Assembly (NCBI GenBank): GCA_910578215.1 | Contig: CAJTPH010000017.1 | Coordinates: 14,988 to 78,987, forward strand | Length of the DNA stretch: 64,000 nt | Source: an uncultured Acetatifactor sp. | GTDB lineage: Bacteria > Bacillota > Clostridia > Lachnospirales > Lachnospiraceae | Direction: 5' to 3' | Made by a program: the position numbers and the translations under genes | The notes under the pieces: generated by a model | The model's input: only the letters and a program-made list of their open reading frames with translations | Told to the model about the DNA's origin: nothing | The model's database searches: none | Shown here: piece after piece, positions 25,590 through 33,537 of the stretch | Numbering within the stretch: the first letter of the stretch is position 1 | Layout: each line of letters starts with the position of its first letter

Positions 25590-26931
25590 ATTGTTCGGAA
25601 CTGACGGTGTGCGGGGAGTTGCCAACGAGGATCTGACGCCTTTGATGGCAATGCAGCTGGGTCAGGCGGGCGCGTATGTGCTCACAAAGGAGAAGGAGCA
25701 TAAGCCTACGATTATGGTCGGCTGCGACACGCGCATTTCAGGCGACATGCTGGCAAACGCGCTGATGGCGGGGGCATGCTCCGTAGGCGCGAACTGTATT
25801 TACGTGGGAGTCATTCCCACGCCTGCGGTGGCGTATCTTACAAAAAAATATATGGCGGACGCGGGAGTCGTTATTTCCGCGTCCCACAATCCCGTTGAAT
25901 TTAACGGTATTAAATTTTTTGACGGAAACGGCTACAAGCTGCCGGATGAGCTGGAGGACGAGATTGAGGCGGTCATGAAGGACGAGGTGACGGAGATGAA
26001 GTTTCCCATCGGTCCCGGCGTGGGCAAGATCAAGTACCGCACGGATGCCCGGGAGGAGTATATAAACCATGCCGTAACGTCGGTTCCCGTGAAGCTCGGA
26101 GGCATGAGGATCGTGGTCGACTGTGCGGAGGGAGCGTCCCATTATACCTCGGTGGAGGCGCTGAAGGAGCTTGGAGGCTCCGTGGTGGCGATACATAATA
26201 ATCCGGACGGAACCAACATTAATGTCAACTGCGGCTCCACACACATGGAGGAACTGCAGGCGCGGGTAGTATACGAGAAGGCAAGGATTGGCCTTGCATT
26301 TGACGGGGACGCGGACAGACTTCTTGCGGTAGACGAGAAGGGCAATGTGGTGTACGGCGACCAGATCATGGCCATTGTGGGCAATTACATGAAAAACAGG
26401 GGATGCCTGAAAAAGAATACCATAGTGACCACCGTCATGAGCAATCTGGGCTTCTTCCTCATGGGAAAGAGGAACGAAATCGCCATGGAACAGACCAAGG
26501 TCGGCGACAGATACGTGATGGAACGAATGAGGGAAATCGGAGCAAGCCTGGGGGGAGAACAGTCGGGTCATATTATCTTTTTGGATGAGAACACTACCGG
26601 CGACGGGCTGCTCAGCGCGCTGCACCTGCTTCAGGTCATGGTGGACACCGGTAAAGACCTGTCGGAGCTGGCGCAGGTCATGGAGGTGCTGCCGCAGGCG
26701 CTGGTAAACGCCAGGGTGGCAAACCACAAAAAGGAGAAATATTTGGAGTATCCCGAGATCGAAGCCGCGATACGGAGGCTGGAGGAAAGGTTTGCGGGAG
26801 AGGGACGTGTGCTGATTCGTCCATCCGGAACGGAACCTCTGGTAAGGGTGATGATCGAGGGCAAGGATCAGCAGGTCATCCAGGAGGAAGCGCAGAAGCT
26901 GGCAAACCTGATTCAGGATATTATGTTCTGA
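25582..26931 (+). CDS. glmM: Phosphoglucosamine mutase
   Basis: A 449-residue protein converting glucosamine-6-phosphate to glucosamine-1-phosphate on the way to UDP-GlcNAc. Motifs: LFGTDGVRGVAN (4-15), VISASHNPVEFNGIKFF with the phosphorylated Ser101, the metal loop FDGDADR (near 241), GEQSGHII (near 328), and RPSGTEPLVRVMIEG phosphate loop near the C-terminus. The ATG at 25582 lies within the end of cdaR behind GAGGAGGATAAGG. GlmM is known to bind and inhibit CdaA in related bacteria, which fits the shared operon. Confidence 0.96.
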   Translation: MARLFGTDGVRGVANEDLTPLMAMQLGQAGAYVLTKEKEHKPTIMVGCDTRISGDMLANALMAGACSVGANCIYVGVIPTPAVAYLTKKYMADAGVVISASHNPVEFNGIKFFDGNGYKLPDELEDEIEAVMKDEVTEMKFPIGPGVGKIKYRTDAREEYINHAVTSVPVKLGGMRIVVDCAEGASHYTSVEALKELGGSVVAIHNNPDGTNINVNCGSTHMEELQARVVYEKARIGLAFDGDADRLLAVDEKGNVVYGDQIMAIVGNYMKNRGCLKKNTIVTTVMSNLGFFLMGKRNEIAMEQTKVGDRYVMERMREIGASLGGEQSGHIIFLDENTTGDGLLSALHLLQVMVDTGKDLSELAQVMEVLPQALVNARVANHKKEKYLEYPEIEAAIRRLEERFAGEGRVLIRPSGTEPLVRVMIEGKDQQVIQEEAQKLANLIQDIMF

Positions 26932-26946
26932 ATCACAAAATCTTAC

Positions 26947-26975
26947 TTGTGGACGGGCGCTAACCGTGGTATGAT
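26947..26975 (+). promoter_or_regulatory. Promoter of the HPr-like gene
   Basis: TTGTGG (26947-26952), 17 bases, TATGAT (26970-26975). An additional TATAAT (27055-27060) lies nearer the gene but has no usable -35. Confidence 0.6.
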
Positions 26976-27086
26976 GGTACATGAGGACAGGAAGTTTTTT
27001 ATGGGGAGAACCTGAATTTGGGTGTGCGCGGCGCGCGCATTTGGGAGAAAAAAGTATAATATAAACAAGAATTGGAGGGAAGCAAC

Positions 27087-27350
27087 ATGGTAAGTCAGAG
27101 GGTAGTGATTAAAAATCCTACAGGCTTGCACCTCAGACCGGCAGGAATTCTTTGCAAGGAAGCAATGCAGTTCAAATCACTAATTACATTTTCGTTCAGA
27201 GAAAATACAGCAAATGCAAAAAGCGTGTTAAGCGTGCTGGGTGCATGCGTAAAGTGTGGGGATGAGATCGAATTTGTCTGCGAGGGCGAGGATGAACAGG
27301 AAGCGCTTACGACACTGGTGCATGCAGTGGAGAGCGGATTGGGAGAATAA
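27087..27350 (+). CDS. ptsH: HPr-family phosphocarrier protein
   Basis: An 87-residue protein. NPTGLHLRPAG places His15, the PEP-derived phosphate site, exactly at the family position, and NAKSVLSVLGA places Ser46, the HPr kinase site of Gram-positive carbon control. It carries phosphate from Enzyme I to sugar-specific IIA proteins and, when Ser46 is phosphorylated, serves as CcpA co-repressor. Clostridial genomes often carry more than one HPr, so this could be a paralogue; no ptsI is adjacent. ATTGGAGGGA precedes the ATG. A strong hairpin follows. Confidence 0.9.
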   Translation: MVSQRVVIKNPTGLHLRPAGILCKEAMQFKSLITFSFRENTANAKSVLSVLGACVKCGDEIEFVCEGEDEQEALTTLVHAVESGLGE

Positions 27351-27355
27351 GGCCG

Positions 27356-27385
27356 CGGGATGCCGGAAGGCATCCCGTAAATTTA
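27356..27385 (+). terminator. Terminator after the HPr gene
   Basis: CGGGATGCC (27356-27364) and GGCATCCCG (27369-27377) pair perfectly around a GGAA loop, with a weak AT-rich tail. Confidence 0.6.
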
Positions 27386-27495
27386 TTCCTGCGGGCAATG
27401 AGCCAAGAGGTTGCGTCAGCATACATTTTGCGAATGCCGCGGGGGGTTTTGATTGAATGGGTAATTTGCGGCTGAGATAGAGAAAGGGACGATAT

Positions 27496-29169
27496 ATGTT
27501 GAATTATAAAAGATATCAGAAAAATCCCGTGGTCAATTATCCGGAGAGGGAGTGGCCGGGCAGGGAGATCACCAAGGCCCCCGTATGGTGCAGCGTGGAT
27601 CTGCGGGACGGCAACCAGGCGCTGATCGACCCCATGGTGGTGGATGAGAAAATCGAAATGTTTCAGTTTCTTATCAAGCTGGGGTTTAAGGAGATCGAGA
27701 TAGGGTTTCCCGCGGCAAGCCAGATTGAATATGATTTTCTGCGCCAGCTCATAGAGCGCAGGCTGATTCCCGACGATGTGACCGTACAGGTTCTGACACA
27801 GTGCCGGGAGGAGCTCATCGACAGGACCTTTGAGGCCATTGAGGGCTGTAAGCAGGCGATCGTGCATATTTATAATTCCACCTCCACCCTGCAGCGGGAC
27901 GTGGTATTTTGTATGGACAGGGAGCATATCACGGAAATTGCGGTAAACGGCACAAGGATGGTAAAGGAGCGGGCGTCGAGGTTTCCGGGGAAAATTATTC
28001 TGGAGTATTCGCCTGAGAGCTTTACCGGGACGGAGCTGGATTTTGCGCTGGAAATCTGCAATGCGGTATCAGGGGAGTGGCAGCCGACTCCGGAGAATCC
28101 CATGATTGTCAATCTGCCCTCCACGGTGGAGATGAATACGCCCAACGTATATGCGGACCAGATAGAGTGGATGATCAGGCATCTGGACAACAGGGAAAGT
28201 ATTGTTGTCAGCGTTCATCCCCACAACGACAGAGGCACGGGCGTGGCCAGCGCGGAGCTTGCGCTGCTTGCGGGAGCCGACCGGGTGGAGGGTACTCTTT
28301 TCGGGAACGGGGAGAGAACCGGGAATGTGGATATTGTGAATCTTGCCTATAATATGTTTTCGCAGGGTATAAATCCTGAGCTGAATCTGGAGAGGGTAAA
28401 CGATGCTATCGAGATCTATGAGCGCTGCTGTAAGCTTCCCATTCATCCAAGGCATCCCTATGCGGGCAAGCTTGTGTTTACCGCTTTTTCAGGCTCTCAT
28501 CAGGATGCCATCAACAAGGGTATGCACGCCATGAAGGAGCGTGGCAGCCAGATCTGGCAGGTTCCTTACCTGCCCATCGATCCCTCGGATATAGGGAGAC
28601 AGTATGAGCCCATCGTGCGGATCAATTCCCAGTCGGGCAAGGGCGGGGTCGCCTTTATCATGGATACCTATTTCGGCTTCAAGCTTCCCAAGGCGATGCA
28701 CAAGGAGTTTGCCAACGTCATTCAGGAAATTTCCGAGAAGCAGGGGGAGGTTGCGCCGGAGCAGATCATGCAGAGCTTCCGGGAGACCTACCTGGACAAA
28801 AAGGAGCCCATTCATTTCCGCAAGCTGCGGATCGAGGATCTGAGCGGTGCGGTCAAGAGCCAGTTTGACACAAAGGTGGTTGTGGAATATACCGATCATG
28901 GAGAGGCAAAGAGCTTTGAGGCGGTGGGCAACGGACCCATCGACGCGGTGCAGAGGGGCTTGAATCACCAGCTGGGGCTGTCTGTCAAGGTGCTGGACTA
29001 TGAGGAGCATGCCCTGCAGAGCGGCGCAAACTCACAGGCAGCCGCATATATTCACCTGCTGGACGGAGAGAGCGGCCGCGTTACCTACGGCGTAGGCGTC
29101 AGCTCCAATATTACCAGAGCCTCCGTGCGGGCGATATTCTCCGCGGTGAACAGGCTGGAGCTGGGATAA
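27496..29169 (+). CDS. leuA: 2-isopropylmalate synthase
   Basis: A 557-residue enzyme of the longer LeuA class. SVDLRDGNQALIDPM (near 34-48) holds the metal-binding Asp; VSVHPHNDRGTGVASAE (near 237) and GTLFGNGERTGNVDIVN (near 266) are diagnostic. The C-terminal 120 residues form the leucine-binding regulatory domain. It condenses acetyl-CoA with 2-ketoisovalerate in leucine synthesis. It stands alone, without leuBCD, and I see no T-box leader in the 145 bases upstream. AGAAAGGGA precedes the ATG and a strong terminator follows. Confidence 0.95.
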   Translation: MLNYKRYQKNPVVNYPEREWPGREITKAPVWCSVDLRDGNQALIDPMVVDEKIEMFQFLIKLGFKEIEIGFPAASQIEYDFLRQLIERRLIPDDVTVQVLTQCREELIDRTFEAIEGCKQAIVHIYNSTSTLQRDVVFCMDREHITEIAVNGTRMVKERASRFPGKIILEYSPESFTGTELDFALEICNAVSGEWQPTPENPMIVNLPSTVEMNTPNVYADQIEWMIRHLDNRESIVVSVHPHNDRGTGVASAELALLAGADRVEGTLFGNGERTGNVDIVNLAYNMFSQGINPELNLERVNDAIEIYERCCKLPIHPRHPYAGKLVFTAFSGSHQDAINKGMHAMKERGSQIWQVPYLPIDPSDIGRQYEPIVRINSQSGKGGVAFIMDTYFGFKLPKAMHKEFANVIQEISEKQGEVAPEQIMQSFRETYLDKKEPIHFRKLRIEDLSGAVKSQFDTKVVVEYTDHGEAKSFEAVGNGPIDAVQRGLNHQLGLSVKVLDYEEHALQSGANSQAAAYIHLLDGESGRVTYGVGVSSNITRASVRAIFSAVNRLELG

Positions 29170-29172
29170 AAT

Positions 29173-29216
29173 ACAAAAAAGTAAAAGCGTCCGAAGGGGC
29201 GCTTTTACTTTTTTGT
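29173..29216. terminator. Strong bidirectional terminator
   Basis: A stem of 20 pairs: 16 perfect pairs (29173-29188 with 29201-29216) plus four more, one a wobble, capped by GAAG. A-rich on one side and T-rich on the other, it can end transcription from leuA and from the opposing lipoprotein gene. Confidence 0.9.
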
Positions 29217-29265
29217 GTAACAGCGGGGAAAAGGATTTTCCCCGCTGGATTAGTCTGCACGAAAG

Positions 29266-30408
29266 CTATCTATAGGTGAAGGTATTTCCCTCCTGAACAA
29301 TACAGATCATGGTTTTACCGGTATTCATTACAATTTCCTCGCCGTAGTCGTCATAGTATCTTGTGGCGCTGTAGTCGCTTGTCTTTGCCCAGTTCACATG
29401 AATTCCCTTACCGTTTGTAAAATACCAGCCGTCTCTGGTGGTGTCGTGGCACTGGAACGCAAGGTAGCCGTTGCCGATGTCCTCGTATTTGGTATATTGG
29501 ATAATCACATTCTTAAAGGCAAGCTGCTTGCCGGTTGCCGCGTCCATATGGGGACCGTCGGAGCTTCCCGAAAGGTACTGGGAACGGTAGTACAGCCCGT
29601 CGTCCTCGTTGTATTCAAAATAACATCTTGTCAGAGGATAGCAGCCCGACATATCGATATAAGTGGCATCCTTGGCGGAGGTGCCGTATTGCGCCAGAGT
29701 GTTGGGTGCCGCCTTGGGGGTAAACACAAAGTGGTTATCGTCCGTCAAGCCCCTGTAGGCAAGGGAATAGCCCTTCTTTTTCACAACGCCTGCCAGGCTG
29801 GAGCCGATGGCATAGCCGTTATGGGGCGCCAGACGCTCTACGTCGCGGAAAAACGCTGCGGTATCGGAGGTTTGATTGCCGTCGATAGTCTGTGTGTTGG
29901 GTTCTTCAAGTAAATCGTTTATAAAAAAAGGACCGCCGTAATGTACAATAAAGGCATCCCACTCGAATGCCCAGTAAGCGTAATAGGCGCGCAGGCTTCG
30001 GACATTGCCGATCTTGCTTAATCTGTCCCAGTTTTCATAGACAGCCATCATTCGGGTCATGCGTCCCTCCACGTTAGCCTCATAAATAACGGAAGCCTCG
30101 GAAAGGTTGTAGTGAGGAATGGCATTGCTTTCGTTAGGTATCATTACTGCAATAGGGCGGGTTGCAGCCACTTCCGGATCTATCCATTCGTTTGTCAGCA
30201 GGCTGCGTACCATGCCCTCGCGGGGAGGCTTGGTATCATCCTCTACAACTACGTTGGAGGGAATGGAGGTGGGGGCCGCCGGGGACTGTGTATTGTCGTC
30301 AGGGGAAGGAGTCTCCTGGACGATCGGGCTTGGTAGGTTACCTGGGCTGCATGCACATAAAGCCATAAGAAAGGCCGTGAGAATAAGCCAAAGTTTTATC
30401 TTTTTCAT
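29266..30408 (-). CDS. DUF3048 (YerB-like) lipoprotein
   Basis: A 380-residue exported protein. The start at 30408 (MKKIKLWLILTAFLMALCAC) gives a lipoprotein signal with lipobox LCAC, cleaved before a Cys near residue 20; longer in-frame starts would spoil it. A Pro/Thr/Ser linker (about 25-60) leads to a DUF3048 fold: SLLTNEWIDPEVAATRPIAV near 70, ARxxxEANVEGRMTRMMAVY-type block, YGGPFFINDLL, and the C-terminal HVNWAKTSDYSATRYYDDYG. B. subtilis YerB is of unknown function. GGGAG lies eight bases upstream. Single-gene unit facing leuA. Confidence 0.85.
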   Translation of the reverse strand: MKKIKLWLILTAFLMALCACSPGNLPSPIVQETPSPDDNTQSPAAPTSIPSNVVVEDDTKPPREGMVRSLLTNEWIDPEVAATRPIAVMIPNESNAIPHYNLSEASVIYEANVEGRMTRMMAVYENWDRLSKIGNVRSLRAYYAYWAFEWDAFIVHYGGPFFINDLLEEPNTQTIDGNQTSDTAAFFRDVERLAPHNGYAIGSSLAGVVKKKGYSLAYRGLTDDNHFVFTPKAAPNTLAQYGTSAKDATYIDMSGCYPLTRCYFEYNEDDGLYYRSQYLSGSSDGPHMDAATGKQLAFKNVIIQYTKYEDIGNGYLAFQCHDTTRDGWYFTNGKGIHVNWAKTSDYSATRYYDDYGEEIVMNTGKTMICIVQEGNTFTYR

Positions 30409-30458
30409 TTTAAATCTCCCGTATAGTTCTGAAAATAAAAAGGCACCATTTGACCATA

Positions 30459-30495
30459 TTGTATCACATAAAAAAACATCAGTCATTAGATTGAC
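30459..30495 (-). promoter_or_regulatory. Promoter of the DUF3048 lipoprotein gene
   Basis: On the minus strand ATGACT is followed after 17 bases by TACAAT, about 50 bases before the start. A CAGTCA/TGACTG dyad overlaps the -35 side. Confidence 0.5.
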
Positions 30496-30606
30496 TGGAA
30501 AATTAAGAATTGTTTATAAATAATAATGTTTTTTGCTGTTGTCAGTATGCCCCAAAGAGACGGTAACTATTATAAGGCAAAAACAGGGAACAGGCAATGT
30601 TTTCGC

Positions 30607-30635
30607 TTGCGAATTGTCCCCGGGAATTATATACT
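30607..30635 (+). promoter_or_regulatory. Promoter of the glycosyltransferase-Hsp70-J operon
   Basis: TTGCGA (30607-30612), 17 bases, TATACT (30630-30635), about 50 bases before the ATG at 30684. Confidence 0.5.
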
Positions 30636-30683
30636 GTATTTAAAATAAAAAGAAAGTGGACAGAAAAAGGAGGCGGATGGTTA

Positions 30684-31613
30684 ATGAGCCTGTTGAGTGT
30701 GATTGTGCCCTGCTATAACGAGGAGGAAAACGTTGCTCTTTTTTATGAGGAGCTTATGAAAAACGGCGGTTTTTTTGCCGAAAATAATATAGAGCTGGAA
30801 ATCATTTATATAGACGACGGTTCCACGGACGGAACCTGTGCCCAGGTGAAGAAGCTGCACGGGCAGGACGAACGTGTCCATCTGGTGTCGTTTTCGCGCA
30901 ATTTCGGCAAGGAGGCGGCAATGTACGCCGGGCTGGAGAATGCCGGGGGGGATTATGTGGCGATAATGGACGCGGACCTGCAGGACCCGCCGGGGCTTTT
31001 GCCGGAAATGTTTTCCTATATGGAGCAGGGTTACGATTCCGTTGCCACAAGAAGGGTATCGCGAAAGGGCGAGCCGCCCATCAGGAGCTTTTTTGCCAGG
31101 GTATTTTACCGTCTGATGAAAAATATTTCCAGGACGGAGATTGTGGACGGGGCCAGGGATTACAGGCTGATGACCAGGCAGATGGTGGATGCGATTCTTT
31201 CCATGAAGGAATACAATCGATTCACCAAGGGAATCTTCGGCTGGGTGGGCTTCAGGACCAAATGGCTGGAGTACGAGAATGTGGAGCGTGTCAAGGGTGA
31301 GACAAAATGGAGCTTCTGGAAGCTATTTCTCTATTCCCTGGACGGAATCGCGGCGTTTTCCACGGTGCCGCTGATGCTGGCGTCGGTGGTGGGGCTGTTT
31401 TTCTGTTTCTTTGCGTTCATGATGATACTGTTTATCATAGTGAGGAAGCTGATTTTCGGGGACCCGGTATCCGGGTGGGCATCCCTGGTCTGCATAATAT
31501 TGATGACCAGCGGGGTGCAGTATTTCTGCGTGGGAATTTTGGGGCAGTATCTGGCTAAGACCTATATGGAGGTAAAGCGGCGCCCTATTTATATTGCGAG
31601 GGAAAAGCTGTAA
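30684..31613 (+). CDS. GT2 glycosyltransferase with C-terminal membrane anchor (GtrB/DPM1-like)
   Basis: A 309-residue protein. N-terminal GT-A domain: LSVIVPCYNEEENV, YIDDGSTDGT (about 41-50) and IMDADLQDPPGL (about 93-104), the DxD metal site. Two membrane helices follow (about 230-262 and 268-295). Relatives (GtrB, YkcC, CsbB) make polyprenyl-phosphate-linked sugars used outside the membrane by GT-C enzymes. AAAAAGGAGG precedes the ATG at 30684. It lies only 19 bases before an Hsp70 gene, an odd partner; the GT-C enzyme at 9941 is a possible user of the product, which is speculation. Confidence 0.85.
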   Translation: MSLLSVIVPCYNEEENVALFYEELMKNGGFFAENNIELEIIYIDDGSTDGTCAQVKKLHGQDERVHLVSFSRNFGKEAAMYAGLENAGGDYVAIMDADLQDPPGLLPEMFSYMEQGYDSVATRRVSRKGEPPIRSFFARVFYRLMKNISRTEIVDGARDYRLMTRQMVDAILSMKEYNRFTKGIFGWVGFRTKWLEYENVERVKGETKWSFWKLFLYSLDGIAAFSTVPLMLASVVGLFFCFFAFMMILFIIVRKLIFGDPVSGWASLVCIILMTSGVQYFCVGILGQYLAKTYMEVKRRPIYIAREKL

Positions 31614-31632
31614 GCGGCGGAGAGGTATCGAG

Positions 31633-33537
31633 ATGAGTGTGATCGGAATTGACCTTGGAACTTCAAATACCCTTGCCTGTGTGTTTCGGGACGGGCAGGC
31701 GGAGCTGGTTCCGAATGTGGAAGGGGGCTATCTTACCAAAAGCGCGGTGAGCGTGATGGAGGACGGCACGATTCTCACGGGCAGGGCGGCAAAGGAGCGG
31801 CTTTTGACGCATCCCGACTGTACGGCGGCATCCTACAAGGTGTATATGGGTACGGAGCGGGAGAGCCGCCTGGGGAGGCAGGTATTCCGGCCGGAGGAGC
31901 TGTCGGCGTTTGTGCTCAGACAGATAAAGCAGGATGCGGAAAGGTTTCTGCAGGAGCCGGTGGAGGAGGCGGTTATCAGCGTCCCGGCGTATTTTAACGA
32001 TAATCAGCGCTGTGCAACCAAGCTGGCGGCACAGCTTGCCGGGCTGAAGGTCTGCAGGCTGATCAACGAGCCTTCCGCTGCGGCAGTGTACTATCGGTGG
32101 CATGAGCCGGAGGCGGAGGACGGCAGGTTCATGATTGTCGACTTTGGCGGCGGTACGCTGGATGTGAGCATTGTGGAATGCTTTGAAAATATCATAGAGA
32201 TTTTGTGTATAGCGGGGGATAATCATCTGGGCGGCGACGATATTGACGCCGCCGTGGCAGAGCGTTTCTGCCGGGCGAATGGGCTGTCGCAGGGGGAGCT
32301 GACTCCGGAGGAGAGAGCTGTGCTGATGCGTCAGGCGGAGAACGCGAAGACGGCGCTGTCGGAGCCGGAGGCGCAGGCTGCGGCGATGAGGCTGCGTGCC
32401 GGAGATAAGGATTACGAGATGAACTTAAGCCGGGAGTTGCTGGCGGATCTCTGCAAGCCGGTCTTTAGGCGGGTGGAAAAGGTGCTCCGGCGTGCGTTGG
32501 AAAATAAGAAGGCGGCACAGGGAATCCGCAGGGTGATTTTGGTGGGAGGCTCATCGCGGATGCCTGCTTTTCGGGATTTTCTGGAAAAGCTGATGTCGGC
32601 ACGCCCGGTTATGGCGGCTGAGCCGGACAGGATCGTGGCTCTGGGCGCGGGAGTGTGCGCCGGAATCAGGGAGCGCAGAGAGGAGCTTCAGGATATTGTT
32701 ATGACGGACGTATGTCCTTTTTCCCTGGGGGTTGCTACTTACAACAGCAAGATTGACCGTGACCCTCACATGGCGGTGCTGATTCCCCGGAGCAGTATGC
32801 TGCCGGTCAGCCGCCGCCGCGGTTTTTATACGCTGCATGACGGTCAGGAGTATCTACGCTTTGAGTTTTATCAGGGAGAGGATTATTTTGTGTCCGGTAA
32901 CTTAAAGCTGGGAGAGCTGCGGGTCAGGGTGCCCAGGGGGGCTGCGGGAACCCAGTGTGCGGAGGTGACATTTACTTATGACATTGACGGAATTCTTCAT
33001 GTGAGCGTCGTGGGCAGCGGAGGAGACAAAAGGGAGACGGTGATTCTTAATCCGAACCTGCATTTGTCGGACGAGGAGCTGGAGAAGGCGATGGAACGTA
33101 TAGACAGCATCCGCCTTACTACGGAAGCCTATGGGTACGACAGTCTGTTTGCACAGGCGCTCTCCCTCTTTGAGCGGCTGGGGGACGACAGGCGGGAGCT
33201 GCTTGGCTATGGCCTTCAGCTATACTGCGGCGCTATGGACAGACAGGATCACATTGCCATACGCAGAGGGGAGAAATATCTTGGAGAGCTGGTGGAGCGT
33301 TTTACGCGGGAGCTGGAGGAAGACCCCTTTGCGCCGCTTTTCGGTCTTGGCATGGATCTGAGTTTGGATGAGGAGGAGCCGGAGGAAACGGACAAGGCAG
33401 AGGAAGCGGAGGAGCCGGAGAGCGGGGACAAGGCAGAGGAAGCGGAGGAGCCGGAGAAAGCGGAAAAAACACAGGGCGGCGGAGGCACGGACAACTTGGC
33501 AAATGTCTCTGCGGAGGGGGAATGTAAGGATGAATGA
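31633..33537 (+). CDS. Hsp70-family chaperone, HscC-like
   Basis: A 634-residue Hsp70. ATPase domain: IGIDLGTSNTLACVF (4-18), VISVPAYFNDNQR (near 115), INEPSAAAVYY (near 146), MIVDFGGGTLDVSIVE (near 173) and ILVGGSSRMPAFRDFL (near 303). The substrate domain is shorter than in DnaK. The C-terminus is a low-complexity acidic tail with a tandem 30-base DNA repeat (33391-33420 and 33427-33456) encoding DKAEEAEEPE twice. It is not the housekeeping DnaK: no grpE/dnaJ neighbours, and the next gene is a specialised J-like protein, as with E. coli HscC and its DjlB/DjlC partners. Its stop overlaps that gene by eight bases, implying coupled synthesis. Confidence 0.9.
   Translation: MSVIGIDLGTSNTLACVFRDGQAELVPNVEGGYLTKSAVSVMEDGTILTGRAAKERLLTHPDCTAASYKVYMGTERESRLGRQVFRPEELSAFVLRQIKQDAERFLQEPVEEAVISVPAYFNDNQRCATKLAAQLAGLKVCRLINEPSAAAVYYRWHEPEAEDGRFMIVDFGGGTLDVSIVECFENIIEILCIAGDNHLGGDDIDAAVAERFCRANGLSQGELTPEERAVLMRQAENAKTALSEPEAQAAAMRLRAGDKDYEMNLSRELLADLCKPVFRRVEKVLRRALENKKAAQGIRRVILVGGSSRMPAFRDFLEKLMSARPVMAAEPDRIVALGAGVCAGIRERREELQDIVMTDVCPFSLGVATYNSKIDRDPHMAVLIPRSSMLPVSRRRGFYTLHDGQEYLRFEFYQGEDYFVSGNLKLGELRVRVPRGAAGTQCAEVTFTYDIDGILHVSVVGSGGDKRETVILNPNLHLSDEELEKAMERIDSIRLTTEAYGYDSLFAQALSLFERLGDDRRELLGYGLQLYCGAMDRQDHIAIRRGEKYLGELVERFTRELEEDPFAPLFGLGMDLSLDEEEPEETDKAEEAEEPESGDKAEEAEEPEKAEKTQGGGGTDNLANVSAEGECKDE
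33391..33456 (+). repeat. Tandem 30-base repeat in the Hsp70 tail
   Basis: Two identical 30-base copies (33391-33420, 33427-33456) separated by six bases encode an acidic DKAEEAEEPE repeat. Length may vary by replication slippage. Confidence 0.85.

Noticed and set aside
27378..27495. Possible T-box or leucine leader before leuA
   Set aside because: I could not find the conserved T-box sequence (AGGGTGGNACCGCG), a run of Leu codons or an antiterminator pair.
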